Below, one piece after another: positions 33,780 through 42,156 of a DNA stretch of 54,409 nucleotides (position 1 is the stretch's first letter; every line of letters begins with the position of its first letter). The stretch covers positions 1 through 54,409 of the forward strand of contig JABFQZ010000021.1 in assembly GCA_013141435.1 (NCBI GenBank), in the 5' to 3' direction. The notes under the pieces were generated by a model. The model saw only the letters and a list, made by a program, of their open reading frames with translations. It ran no database searches and was not told the DNA's origin. A program made the translations under genes and the position numbers. The stretch is from Ferruginibacter sp. Lineage in GTDB: Bacteria > Bacteroidota > Bacteroidia > Chitinophagales > Chitinophagaceae.

Positions 33780-35099
33780 TTATTTAACAACCGGTATTGA
33801 AACAATAAAAGTGCTTCCCTTTCCCAAAATGCTTTCGGCCTTTATAGTGCCCTTATGCGCATCTACCATGGTTTTTACATAGCTCAAACCAAGGCCAAAA
33901 CCCTTTACGTTATGTACATTTCCTGTATGGGCTCGGTAAAATTTTTCAAAAATTCGGGAAAGTGTTTCTTTGCTCATACCTATACCATTGTCTTCAATTT
34001 TGATAATAAACAACGAATTGGTATTAGATGTGGTGAGTTTAATAAATGGTTTGCCAGTGGCATATTTTAAAGCATTATCTAATAAATTATTTACTAAATT
34101 AGTAAAATGAACTTCATCGGCCATTACAAAATCGTTGCTTGCAGTTTGCTGCACTACAAGCTCACCTTGCTTTTCATTTAAAGGAAGGGTAATATTTTTT
34201 ACAGCCACTTGTATAAGCTCATGAGCCGAAAGTTTTTTTAGTTTTAATTGCACCTCTTGCTTATCTAACAAGGCAGCTTGTAGTATGGTTTCTACCTGCA
34301 TATTCATTCGCTTATTTTCTTGTTTAATTACATCGGTAAAATAATCTGTTTTTTCTTTGTTACCTATTACTTTTTCGTTTTTTAAAGCATCTACTGCAAG
34401 CGATATGGTTGCAAGTGGTGTTTTAAACTCATGTGTCATATTGTTTATGAAATCAGATTTTATTTCGCCTAATTTTTTTTGTACAAACAAAGTGCGTAGT
34501 GTAAGAAAAAAAGCAGTAATAATTATGAGTGTAAAAATAATAGCACCAACAATAAGCCATGTAAGTTCTTTTAAAACAATAGCAGTTTGGTTAGGTACAA
34601 TTAATACCAGATATTCTTGCAAACTCATGTTTTCCATATCGCTTCCGCTTTCGTACTGTAGCGGTACTATATATTGTATATTATTTATAGAATCGTTATA
34701 AAAATGTATAAAATTTTCGGTATTTATTTGATCGCCAGTAAGGGTATTGTCTGTAACTGCAAATTCAAATGAAACCTTATTAAAACCGGTATTACTCAAT
34801 TCCTCTTTTAAAATATTTGTAATTTCATCTTTACTAAAACGTTTCATTACAGAGTGTCTGCCAAAATCAAACTTAAAACTTTCGGAAGGTAAGAGCAATT
34901 CACTTTTTTTCTTTAAAAACAAACTTGGCTTTTCGTTCATAAGGCGTAAACCTACATTATTAGCCACTTTAGATACATCATCTTTTAAGCGCTGCTCTTT
35001 ATAATTTTTTACACTACTTAACCACATAGCCTGAAAAAAAATTAACCCAACCAAACTTATAGTGATAAGAATAGTAATTATGGGGAAAGTTTTTTTCAT
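33780..35099 (-). CDS. Membrane sensor histidine kinase
   Basis: A 439-residue classical sensor kinase: first membrane segment (IITILITISLVGLIFFQAMWL), an extracytoplasmic sensor of about 145 residues, second segment (LTWLIVGAIIFTLIIITAFFLTL), then a HisKA domain with NNMTHEFKTPLATI and an HATPase with NLLDNALKYA, EDNGIGM and GFGLGLSYV. No response-regulator gene is adjacent: the neighbours are LytTR (convergent) and YqgE (divergent). In Bacteroidota such kinases usually pair with an OmpR-type regulator, so the partner is presumably elsewhere, unless the LytTR protein is linked indirectly. Confidence 0.92.
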   Translation of the reverse strand: MKKTFPIITILITISLVGLIFFQAMWLSSVKNYKEQRLKDDVSKVANNVGLRLMNEKPSLFLKKKSELLLPSESFKFDFGRHSVMKRFSKDEITNILKEELSNTGFNKVSFEFAVTDNTLTGDQINTENFIHFYNDSINNIQYIVPLQYESGSDMENMSLQEYLVLIVPNQTAIVLKELTWLIVGAIIFTLIIITAFFLTLRTLFVQKKLGEIKSDFINNMTHEFKTPLATISLAVDALKNEKVIGNKEKTDYFTDVIKQENKRMNMQVETILQAALLDKQEVQLKLKKLSAHELIQVAVKNITLPLNEKQGELVVQQTASNDFVMADEVHFTNLVNNLLDNALKYATGKPFIKLTTSNTNSLFIIKIEDNGIGMSKETLSRIFEKFYRAHTGNVHNVKGFGLGLSYVKTMVDAHKGTIKAESILGKGSTFIVSIPVVK

Positions 35100-35201
35100 A
35101 TACTTATGCTTAATATTTTTTACAACTACAAATGTAATGGTATTAGCTTTTTTACAAAATAAATGTTTGTTATAAGTTTGAAAAAAATGTAATTTTATTT
35201 T

Positions 35202-35756
35202 ATGGAAATGCCTATAAATGGATTATTGCTAATAGCACAGCCGTTTTTGAAAGACGAAACATTTTGCAGGAGTGTAGTGCTACTATGCAAACACCATGAT
35301 AGTGTTGGTACATTTGGGTTTGTACTAAATAAAAAACTACAATCGAAGCTAAATGAATATTTCGAAGATTTAATTGACTTAGATTTACCTGTATTTTATG
35401 GTGGACCAGTACATAACGATACCATACATTATATACACCAGTATCCACAATATTTTGACGATGCTGTAAAAATAGCTGACAATATTTTTTGGGGAGGAAA
35501 TTTTGAAAAACTTAAAACACTATTACTAGATGGTACAATTGAAGTTACAAAAATAAAGTTTTTTTTGGGCTATAGTGGCTGGAGTGCTGGCCAATTGTAT
35601 GATGAGTTGAAAGAAAAAAGTTGGATTACAGCAGCACCATCTACAAAAATAATATTTGAAACAAAAGAAAATAATGTGTGGGTAGAAAGTCTTACAAAAC
35701 TTGGAGGCAAATATAAAATGATGGTACATTTTCCTACAGATCCACAATTGAATTAA
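35202..35756 (+). CDS. YqgE/AlgH family protein (UPF0301)
   Basis: A 184-residue cytoplasmic protein of the YqgE/AlgH family. Family features: GLLLIAQPFLKDETFCRSVVLLC (residues 7-29), GTFGFVLNKKL near 36, VFYGGPV near 63, and FLGYSGWSAGQLYDEL near 121-136. Its biochemical role is not established; AlgH was linked to alginate regulation in Pseudomonas. Length is typical. The gene is divergent from the sensor kinase with a 102-base gap. Confidence 0.93.
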   Translation: MEMPINGLLLIAQPFLKDETFCRSVVLLCKHHDSVGTFGFVLNKKLQSKLNEYFEDLIDLDLPVFYGGPVHNDTIHYIHQYPQYFDDAVKIADNIFWGGNFEKLKTLLLDGTIEVTKIKFFLGYSGWSAGQLYDELKEKSWITAAPSTKIIFETKENNVWVESLTKLGGKYKMMVHFPTDPQLN

Positions 35757-35843
35757 GTTATTTGAATATTACTTACACAAAATAAATGTAAACAAAATAC
35801 ATAAAATATTAACTGCTTTCAATCATTTAACACTCTTCCAATT

Positions 35844-36809
35844 TTGCTTTACAAACTACTTCAATTTCCAGCAAGGCTTGCTCTATATATTTGGTGCAAA
35901 CATTTACTTTTAAACAAAAAAGATTTTTTAAATATAAAAGGACCTCTACTCATTGCTGCAAACCACCCAAATTCTTTTTTAGATGCAATTTTACTTTGCA
36001 GTATTTTTAAACAGCCAATATATTCTTTAGCCAGAGGCGATGCATTTAAAAATAATTTTATTGCAAAAATATTACGGTCTTTAAATATGTTTCCTGTATT
36101 TAGAGTTAGCGAAGGTGTAGAAAACTTAGAAGAAAATTATAAAACATTTGATGAGTGCATTAATATTTTTAAGAAAAATGGTATAGTATTAATTTTTAGC
36201 GAAGGTAAATGTATAAACGAGTGGAATCTTAGACCTTTAAAAAAAGGAACTGCTCGTTTGGCTATAAGTGCATGGGAGCAAGGTATCCCATTAAAAATAT
36301 TGCCACTTGGTATAAACTATAATTCATTTTTTAAGTTTGGAAAAAATATTCAACTAAATTTTGGAGATATTATTACGCCTGAAAATATTGCATTTAAAAA
36401 TAATGATGTATTTGGTGCAAAAGTTCAAAATTTTAATGCTGTATTAAAATTACAATTAGAAAAATTAGTAATTAAAATAAAACCTGCCGACAAAAATCTA
36501 ATAAAGAAAATATTTGAAATAAAAATAAGTACACAAAAATTTGTTTTACTCCTCTTTCCAGCTTTAGTTGGCTATATTTTACATGCCCCATTGTATTTAT
36601 TTGTAAAAAAAATTGCTATTTCAAAATTTGGCAAAACCGACCATTACGACTCTGTAGTCATGGGAGCTTTATTTTTACTTTATCCAATTTATTTAATACA
36701 AATTGCTTTTTTTGTTTTTTTAATGTTTAGTAGTACATGGTGGGTAATTACTTTTTTTCTATTGCCTTTTTTGGCTTGGAGTTGTGTGCAATTAAAAAAA
36801 AGCCTATAA
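35844..36809 (+). CDS. PlsC-type 1-acyl-glycerol-3-phosphate acyltransferase-like protein
   Basis: A 321-residue membrane-associated acyltransferase. The catalytic block is NHPNSFLD (H41 to D47), a variant spacing of the NHx4D motif, followed by RGDAFKN near 63 and a SEGKC motif near 130 in place of the usual PEGT. Two hydrophobic segments near the C-terminus (VLLLFPALVGYILHAPLYLF; YLIQIAFFVFLMF) anchor it. The start is TTG at 35844; no ATG precedes it and the next one is too far in. Substrate is unproven: phospholipid or another surface lipid. The stop codon lies inside the 27-bp palindrome at 36803, so the last residues come from that element. Confidence 0.82.
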   Translation: MLYKLLQFPARLALYIWCKHLLLNKKDFLNIKGPLLIAANHPNSFLDAILLCSIFKQPIYSLARGDAFKNNFIAKILRSLNMFPVFRVSEGVENLEENYKTFDECINIFKKNGIVLIFSEGKCINEWNLRPLKKGTARLAISAWEQGIPLKILPLGINYNSFFKFGKNIQLNFGDIITPENIAFKNNDVFGAKVQNFNAVLKLQLEKLVIKIKPADKNLIKKIFEIKISTQKFVLLLFPALVGYILHAPLYLFVKKIAISKFGKTDHYDSVVMGALFLLYPIYLIQIAFFVFLMFSSTWWVITFFLLPFLAWSCVQLKKSL

Positions 36810-36829
36810 GGTTTTAAAAACCTTATAGG
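36803..36829. repeat. REP-like palindrome, left of transposase
   Basis: CCTATAAGG and CCTTATAGG arms around TTTTAAAAA. The same 27 bases recur at 37504-37530. It supplies the end of the acyltransferase gene (stop at 36807-36809) and, as a hairpin followed by TTT, could act as its terminator. Confidence 0.85.
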
Positions 36830-36855
36830 TTTAATAACATTTAAATATTTTTACC

Positions 36856-37485
36856 ATGTCAAAATTACACCAATCCTTGCTCCCGTTCGAAACGTATCAT
36901 ATTTTTTCGAGAGCAGTAGGCAAAGAAAAATTATTTATAGAAAATAGAAACTATATTTTTTTCTTAACCAAATTACATCAGCATACAAAAGAAGTAGCAG
37001 ATATATTTACATACTCACTCTTGCCAAATCACTTTCATATTGTATTACGTATAAAGGATTACCATAACATTACATCACACTTCGAAGAAACAAAAAAGAA
37101 AAAATTTGATCCTATAAAGTTTGATATATCAGATTTTATAATGGAGAGATTTAGCAATTTTTTAAACAGTTATACCAAAGCAATAAATAAAACTTACAAC
37201 CGTAAAGGAGCTTTATTTTTAGATTATCTCAAAAGAAGTAAGGTAAAAAATGAAAGCGATTTTACTTCATTCATTTTTTATGTACATAAAAATGCCGTAC
37301 ACCATGGATACTGCAAAGAAATAGGGGATTGGCCGCATGATGCATATAACTCTTTTTTAAGCAAAATGCCTACAAAACTATTGCGTGATGAGGTTATAAT
37401 ATGGTTTGGAGGAGTTGAAAATTTTAAACAATTTCACAATCAACCTATAGATTTAAAAAAAGTAGATTTTCATGAATTTGATTAA
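36856..37485 (+). CDS. REP-associated tyrosine transposase (RAYT, IS200-like HUH enzyme)
   Basis: A 209-residue Y1 transposase-like protein. The HUH motif is H59-F-H61 in LLPNHFHIVLR, the N-terminal YHIFSRAVGKEKLFIE is the usual family start, and the likely nucleophile is Y106 or Y114 in NSYTKAINKTYNRKGALF. The closing HKNAVHHGYCKEIGDWPHDAYNSF is also typical. It sits alone between two identical 27-bp palindromes (36803-36829, 37504-37530), as expected of a RAYT with its REP-type substrates. RAYTs are usually single-copy and act on short palindromes instead of moving themselves. The gene appears intact. Confidence 0.88.
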   Translation: MSKLHQSLLPFETYHIFSRAVGKEKLFIENRNYIFFLTKLHQHTKEVADIFTYSLLPNHFHIVLRIKDYHNITSHFEETKKKKFDPIKFDISDFIMERFSNFLNSYTKAINKTYNRKGALFLDYLKRSKVKNESDFTSFIFYVHKNAVHHGYCKEIGDWPHDAYNSFLSKMPTKLLRDEVIIWFGGVENFKQFHNQPIDLKKVDFHEFD

Positions 37486-37503
37486 ACCAAAACTTATGCA
37501 AAA

Positions 37504-37530
37504 CCTATAAGGTTTTAAAAACCTTATAGG
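37504..37530. repeat. REP-like palindrome, right of transposase
   Basis: Identical to 36803-36829 over 27 bases; the flanking AAA and TTT extend the stem. It starts 19 bases after the transposase stop and can serve as its terminator. Confidence 0.85.
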
Positions 37531-37564
37531 TTTAAGTTACAGGTTTTACCCATTAGATTAATCC

Positions 37565-37578
37565 ATGACATAAATCAT
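37565..37578. promoter_or_regulatory. FNR/CRP-like box before first redox operon
   Basis: ATGAC-N4-ATCAT, one base from the palindrome ATGAT-N4-ATCAT, which itself matches the core of the FNR consensus TTGAT-N4-ATCAA. It lies 92 bases before the start codon at 37670. A better copy precedes the second redox operon at 40867. Confidence 0.45.
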
Positions 37579-37631
37579 TAAAAAATAAAACTTCCATCAT
37601 AATTTACTAAGGTTGCTAAATTTACTTTTAC

Positions 37632-37656
37632 TGTATGAAATTTAATTCATCATACA
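37632..37656. promoter_or_regulatory. Inverted repeat in the leader of the first redox operon
   Basis: TGTATGA at 37632-37638 and TCATACA at 37650-37656, separated by 11 bases, ending 13 bases before the ATG. It could be an operator or a leader hairpin near the ribosome site. Confidence 0.35.
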
Positions 37657-37669
37657 AAAAAAATAAATT

Positions 37670-38998
37670 ATGAAACTGTTACAATCAAAAACAATATGGG
37701 TAATATCTACCTTTATTTTACTTACTGGCTATTGGGCTAGTTGCACAAAAGACGATCAGATTTTAGATGTGCCAGTTGTATTAAATGGTACCGAATTATT
37801 TTCCACTCTTGCAACAACAGCACCAACTTTAGATGGCACTATTGATGCACAATGGGCAAATGCTCCTAAATTGGCTGTATCTCCAGCTGTGCCAGACCCT
37901 GGCAATAATTTATTTACAGGTTATATTGGTCAAACATACCCTTTAACTATTCAATCAATGTACGATAACCAAAATGTATATTTTTTGGTAGAAGTAAAAG
38001 ATAATGAAAAAAACTTAAAAACATCACCTTGGTATTTTGATGCTACTGCAAAGCTTTGGGCAAAAGAGCCAACAGCAAGAACTTTTGATGCTAGTGGTGT
38101 TATGACAAGAGAAGGTTTTGGTATTGACCAATTTGCTATGCTTTGGAATATAGATAACTCTACTCCTAAATTTGCAAGTCAAACATGCTATGCAAGCTGC
38201 CATGTATTTACCCCTTATTTAAATTATGCAGTTACTCCACCTGCAATGAAATCAAATGCTAGTAGTGGTAATCATTATACAAATGGTGCAAGCGAAAAAA
38301 TTGATATGTGGTGGGCTCACCCATCTAGAGGATTAGCTTATGGCAATATGGACGATGAATATCAAGATTGGGCAGGTGGACCAAATGTAACAAGTTTGGT
38401 TGGTGGCTCTGGCAATGGCCGTCATTTCGATGATTTGGTGGTAAATGGAGCATCTACAACTTGGCCTTATGCGCCTACATATACTGCAGATGCTACACAA
38501 GGCTCTTTTAACAATACACAAAATTTAAAATTAGATGGTATTGGTGCTACAGTAGCAGTTCCAATGTGGATTATACCAAACTCTACAAGCGATTATATTA
38601 AAGTGGCAGATACAATAGCTGGAGGTACTGCAGTAAAAATTATAGGTGTAAGCTCTTTAGGTGTACTTACTTATGCTACTGGTTCACTCGATCCTAATGT
38701 AGGAAACGACTATCAAAGACTTGGTAATATTGCTACAAGCGGTATTGGAACAAAATGTGTACCTAGTGTAATAGTTTCGCCTGTATTGAACGGAAGAGCT
38801 GATATAAAAATGGCTGCAATACATACTGGCTCAAGTTGGATTTACGAAATAAAAAGGGCACTAAAAACTGCCGATGTTTTAAAACAAGATGTTGATTTTT
38901 CGAGCCTACAAGATTTTCCTTTTGGTGTTGCATATTTTAATAAATCTAACTACCAACATGGGATAAAACCAAATCTAGTATTAAAATTTAAAAAATAA
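37670..38998 (+). CDS. Ethylbenzene-dehydrogenase-like heme lipoprotein
   Basis: A 442-residue exported lipoprotein: hydrophobic N-terminus with lipobox-like WAS-C25. The body resembles the heme-b-binding gamma-subunit domain of ethylbenzene dehydrogenase and DMSO-reductase-type enzymes (APTLDGTIDAQWANAPKLAV near 51-70, YDNQNVYFLVEVKDNEKN near 98-115, FGIDQFAMLWN near 150). It adds a c-type heme motif C173-Y-A-S-C177-H178, a CX3CH variant. It likely receives or donates electrons in the periplasm or at the outer membrane. First gene of an operon with two cytochromes and a beta-barrel; no catalytic molybdoenzyme is nearby, so the usual partner of this domain is absent. The function is inferred from domains and context only. 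Confidence 0.72.
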   Translation: MKLLQSKTIWVISTFILLTGYWASCTKDDQILDVPVVLNGTELFSTLATTAPTLDGTIDAQWANAPKLAVSPAVPDPGNNLFTGYIGQTYPLTIQSMYDNQNVYFLVEVKDNEKNLKTSPWYFDATAKLWAKEPTARTFDASGVMTREGFGIDQFAMLWNIDNSTPKFASQTCYASCHVFTPYLNYAVTPPAMKSNASSGNHYTNGASEKIDMWWAHPSRGLAYGNMDDEYQDWAGGPNVTSLVGGSGNGRHFDDLVVNGASTTWPYAPTYTADATQGSFNNTQNLKLDGIGATVAVPMWIIPNSTSDYIKVADTIAGGTAVKIIGVSSLGVLTYATGSLDPNVGNDYQRLGNIATSGIGTKCVPSVIVSPVLNGRADIKMAAIHTGSSWIYEIKRALKTADVLKQDVDFSSLQDFPFGVAYFNKSNYQHGIKPNLVLKFKK

Positions 38999-39035
38999 GT
39001 AACTACCCAAGTTTAAAAAAATAAAAAACAAACTC

Positions 39036-39428
39036 ATGTTACACAATAAAAAAATAATCGGGTTTTGGGTTGGCTTTACAATTTTAATACTATCCAGCTG
39101 CTATAAAGATAAAACAGTAATTATAGACACCGCTGCAGAAATTACAAGACCAGTAAGTTTTACAACCGATATAATTCCAATATTTAATACCAGTTGTAAT
39201 GCAAGTGGCTGTCATAATGCAGGAGGCAAATCGCCAGATCTTACAGCAACAAATGCTTTTAACGCATTAACTGTTGGAAATTATTTAAGCAAAGATGACC
39301 CTAAAAATAGCAGTTTATATTTATGGATGTCTGGCAAAAAAGCTACTCCAATGCCTGTAGGAGGAATTAATGTAGATAACAATGCACTTATACTTGCATG
39401 GATAAAACAAGGTGCAGAAAACAATTAA
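39036..39428 (+). CDS. Small c-type cytochrome lipoprotein
   Basis: A 130-residue lipoprotein with lipobox ILSS-C22 and a single heme-binding motif C54-N-A-S-G-C59-H60 (CX4CH), of the kind seen in cytochromes annotated as planctomycete-type. VGGINVDNNALILAWIKQGA near the end is the usual closing helix, and a Met in ATPMPVGG may be the second heme ligand. It follows the heme lipoprotein by 37 bases and precedes the DUF5777 gene by 10, so it is almost certainly part of one operon and one electron path. Confidence 0.8.
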   Translation: MLHNKKIIGFWVGFTILILSSCYKDKTVIIDTAAEITRPVSFTTDIIPIFNTSCNASGCHNAGGKSPDLTATNAFNALTVGNYLSKDDPKNSSLYLWMSGKKATPMPVGGINVDNNALILAWIKQGAENN

Positions 39429-39438
39429 AAAACCAGTT

Positions 39439-40362
39439 ATGAAAAAATATATTAAACGTTTCAATTTTCTAATCAGAAAATGTTTGCCAATACTTTTGCT
39501 AATTGTAATAGTTACTAGTAAATCTTTTGCACAAGACTCTACAATTGTAGTAGATGAAAATTTATCTACTGTAAAAAAAGTAAAACCAGTAAAAAACACT
39601 TTTGGAAGTGTGTGGATAATGGATAACCAAACCGTAATGGTACCTATAAAAGGTACATTAGAATTTGATATTCAACACAGATTTGGCATAGTAAATAATG
39701 GGGCTAAAGATCTGTGGGGTTTTTTTGCACCTTCAAATATTAGGCTTGGGCTTAACTATGCACCTGTAAAAAAACTATTTGTAGGTGTTGGTATTACCAA
39801 AGATAGAATGCAAGTAGATATTAATGCTAAATATGCTTTATTGCAACAAACACCTGGCAAAGTACCTGTAAGTATTTCTTACTATACTAATATGGTAATA
39901 GATGCAAGAGATAAAAGCAAATTCAGAGCATCGGTACATCGCTTATCCTATTTTAATCAATTATTAATTGCCCGAAAAATAACTAATCATTTTTCGGCGC
40001 AAATAGCACCTAGTTATAGCTGGTTTAATAATATAGAAGGCTATGTAGATAGTAAAGGTGCAATTCAGAAAAAAATGGAAAATGGGCATTTGGCTATTTC
40101 GTTTTTAGGTAGGTATAAAGTATCCGAAAAAACTGCATTTACAGTAGGTTACGACCAACCACTTACACAACACCCTACAAATAATCCTCACCCAAATATT
40201 TGCTTTGGTTTTGAAACTACTACAAGCTCTCATGCTTTTCAAGTATTTGCTGGCAATTATTATGGCATAGTGCCACAAAGTAATAATATGTTTAATAAAA
40301 ACGATTATACCAAAGGGCAGTTTATTATTGGATTTAATATTACAAGATTATGGAATTTTTAA
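39439..40362 (+). CDS. DUF5777-type outer-membrane beta-barrel protein
   Basis: A 307-residue protein with signal sequence (MKKYIKRFNFLIRKCLPILLLIVIVTSKSFAQ) and alternating amphipathic strands to a C-terminal aromatic residue (ITRLWNF), as in outer-membrane barrels. VMVPIKGTLEFDIQHRFG and LWGFFAPSNIRLGLNYAPVKKLFVGVG match the DUF5777 family, which is often next to cytochromes in Bacteroidota. I chose ATG at 39439: the longer reading from 39412 overlaps the upstream gene and adds nine residues before the signal. It may carry or anchor redox partners across the outer membrane; this is inference. Confidence 0.78.
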   Translation: MKKYIKRFNFLIRKCLPILLLIVIVTSKSFAQDSTIVVDENLSTVKKVKPVKNTFGSVWIMDNQTVMVPIKGTLEFDIQHRFGIVNNGAKDLWGFFAPSNIRLGLNYAPVKKLFVGVGITKDRMQVDINAKYALLQQTPGKVPVSISYYTNMVIDARDKSKFRASVHRLSYFNQLLIARKITNHFSAQIAPSYSWFNNIEGYVDSKGAIQKKMENGHLAISFLGRYKVSEKTAFTVGYDQPLTQHPTNNPHPNICFGFETTTSSHAFQVFAGNYYGIVPQSNNMFNKNDYTKGQFIIGFNITRLWNF

Positions 40363-40395
40363 ACAACATTTTTTAAACAATAAAATCAAATTAAA

Positions 40396-40803
40396 ATGAA
40401 AAAAACACTTCTTGGAATTGCTTTAATATTAGGTATAAGCAGCTTTAGTTTTACTATAATAAAAAAAATGGATAAAAAACCTTGGCCAGTACCAGAAGCA
40501 AACAAAAAAACAAAAAGTACTGTTCCAACAAGCGCAGCATCAATTGCCGAAGGTAAAGCATTGTACTCTACACATTGCAAATCTTGCCATGGCGCAAAAG
40601 GCTTAGGCGATGGACCAAAATCTGCTCAGCTTAAAACCGAAAGTGGCGATTTCTCTAAAGCCGATTTTCAAGGTCAAACTGATGGTGCAATTTTTTACAA
40701 AACATCGGAAGGTAGAGATGATATGCCAAGTTTTAAGAAAAAAATTCCCGATGCAGATGAAAGATGGAGCATTGTAAATTATATAAGAACGCTTAAAAAA
40801 TAA
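40396..40803 (+). CDS. Mono-heme cytochrome c
   Basis: A 135-residue class I cytochrome c with an N-terminal signal or anchor (LLGIALILGISSFSFTII), heme motif C61-K-S-C64-H65, and distal ligand Met110 in RDDMPSF; the last helix is RWSIVNYIRTL. It is a soluble or membrane-tethered periplasmic electron carrier. Last gene of the first redox operon, 33 bases after the DUF5777 gene and followed by the terminator at 40825. Confidence 0.92.
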   Translation: MKKTLLGIALILGISSFSFTIIKKMDKKPWPVPEANKKTKSTVPTSAASIAEGKALYSTHCKSCHGAKGLGDGPKSAQLKTESGDFSKADFQGQTDGAIFYKTSEGRDDMPSFKKKIPDADERWSIVNYIRTLKK

Positions 40804-40824
40804 TTTTTTCATTTTTTATTTCTT

Positions 40825-40857
40825 AACCAGTTTGTAGTAGTGCAAACTGGTTTTTAT
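40825..40857 (+). terminator. Rho-independent terminator
   Basis: AACCAGTTTG (40825-40834) and CAAACTGGTT (40843-40852) form a 10-bp stem followed by a T-rich tail. It separates the two redox operons. Confidence 0.88.
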
Positions 40858-40866
40858 TTATTATAA

Positions 40867-40884
40867 ATATGATAACAATCATAT
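40867..40884. promoter_or_regulatory. FNR/CRP-like palindrome before second redox operon
   Basis: ATATGAT-AACA-ATCATAT is a perfect 7+4+7 palindrome whose core TGAT-N4-ATCA equals the FNR half-site spacing. Its centre is about 84 bases before the ATG at 40960, leaving room for a class II promoter at about 41 bases downstream. A near match precedes the first operon (37565). Confidence 0.55.
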
Positions 40885-40959
40885 TTACAACTGAGCAATG
40901 TTATAAAAAAATAAAATTTTGAATAATAAATTGTGTCATAAATTAATACCAAAATAATC

Positions 40960-41202
40960 ATGAATAAAATTATAGAATCTACTACTCGAAAAAAGTTTTT
41001 ACAAAAAATAGCTGCTGCATTAGCTTTTATTGGTGTGATAAAATATTTTATTCCCACTAAAAATAAGAGATTGACAACAATTAAATTATTATCGCAAGAT
41101 GGTAAATTGGTAGAAGTAGATATAGTGAATATAAAAAAAGAGGGCAATAAAATATCTGATTTGCAAATACATGATTGGACTTCACAAAACATAAAAGCAT
41201 AA
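40960..41202 (+). CDS. Small exported protein related to the N-terminus of the next Fe-S subunit
   Basis: An 80-residue protein. The N-terminus TTRKKFLQKIAAALAFIGVIKYF resembles a TAT-type signal or anchor with RK in place of RR. The mature part (IKLLSQDGKLVEVDIVNI) repeats the segment KLLSVDGEIIEVDEAFL of the protein encoded immediately downstream, though it has no cysteines. It lies three bases before that gene, so it is surely co-expressed. It may be a short partner or maturation factor of the Fe-S protein, or an early duplicate of its N-terminal region. I know no named family. Confidence 0.7.
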   Translation: MNKIIESTTRKKFLQKIAAALAFIGVIKYFIPTKNKRLTTIKLLSQDGKLVEVDIVNIKKEGNKISDLQIHDWTSQNIKA

Positions 41203-41205
41203 TTT

Positions 41206-42150
41206 ATGGAAAATAAAGATACATCGAGAAGAGATTTTTTGCTCACTGGTATATTAGCTACAACAGCAATAGTAGCAGGGTGCAGCGATAAAAAAAATCC
41301 GTTTACCCCCGAAGATACTGTAACACCATCTGGCAAAAAAGTAAAACTACTTTCGGTAGATGGAGAAATAATAGAAGTAGATGAAGCTTTTTTAAAACCA
41401 GTACCACATGTACCTCCAGTTTCAATAGACGAATCGAGAAGAGGTATTGCAGGAAAAAAATTTGTAATGGTTATTGATTTGGCAAAATGTAAAAATTTAA
41501 AAAAATGCCAATCCGCATGTAATCACATGCATCAAGTACATAGTAGTCAAAATTGGCTTAAAGTATATGCTATGGAAGATGCAGACCATACAGCACCTTA
41601 TTGGCAACCTACACAATGTATGCATTGCGATGAGCCACCTTGCGTAAAAGTGTGTCCTGTAGATGCTACTTTTAAAAGAGAAGATGGAATTGTATTGATA
41701 GATAATGAAAGGTGCATAGGTTGCAGATTTTGTATGGCAGCTTGCCCATATTCTTCAAGAGTATTTAATTGGGAGCCATCAGACTATAAACCAACAGGCG
41801 ATGAAGAAAAAATTTATTCACCCGAAAATAGTATCCCACAAAAAGTAGGCACTGTAAGCAAATGCGATTTTTGCCCAGATAGACATAGAGAAGGAAAACT
41901 ACCTTACTGTGTAGAAGCATGCCCAAATGGTGTTTTTTATTTTGGAGATATAAATGAAGATACTGTAACAAACGGCTCCGAAACTTTTAGGTTTTCAGAA
42001 TTAATAAAAGATAAAGCTGGATACAAATTAATGGAAGATTTGGGCACAAAACCAAGTGTATATTATTTACCTCCAGTAAACAGAAGCTTTCCTTTTGAAA
42101 ATGGTTTAGAAAACGAAAATGAAACAGATAAAAAATTAATAGCTAAATAA
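41206..42150 (+). CDS. TAT-exported Fe-S cluster protein (DmsB/NrfC/PsrB-type electron-transfer subunit)
   Basis: A 314-residue ferredoxin-like subunit with a twin-arginine signal (TSRRDFLLTG) ending in a lipobox (VAG-C26), so probably a periplasmic lipoprotein. Cysteines: C95, C101, C105; C138, C141, C146, C150; C170, C173, C176, C180; C220, C223, C235, C239. That is fifteen, because the first ferredoxin motif is CX5CX3C and not CX2CX2CX3C; it may bind a three-iron cluster or use another ligand. It should take electrons from or give them to the NrfD protein encoded six bases downstream. In known complexes a molybdopterin subunit is the third partner; none is encoded here. Confidence 0.9.
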   Translation: MENKDTSRRDFLLTGILATTAIVAGCSDKKNPFTPEDTVTPSGKKVKLLSVDGEIIEVDEAFLKPVPHVPPVSIDESRRGIAGKKFVMVIDLAKCKNLKKCQSACNHMHQVHSSQNWLKVYAMEDADHTAPYWQPTQCMHCDEPPCVKVCPVDATFKREDGIVLIDNERCIGCRFCMAACPYSSRVFNWEPSDYKPTGDEEKIYSPENSIPQKVGTVSKCDFCPDRHREGKLPYCVEACPNGVFYFGDINEDTVTNGSETFRFSELIKDKAGYKLMEDLGTKPSVYYLPPVNRSFPFENGLENENETDKKLIAK

Positions 42151-42156
42151 CTTACA

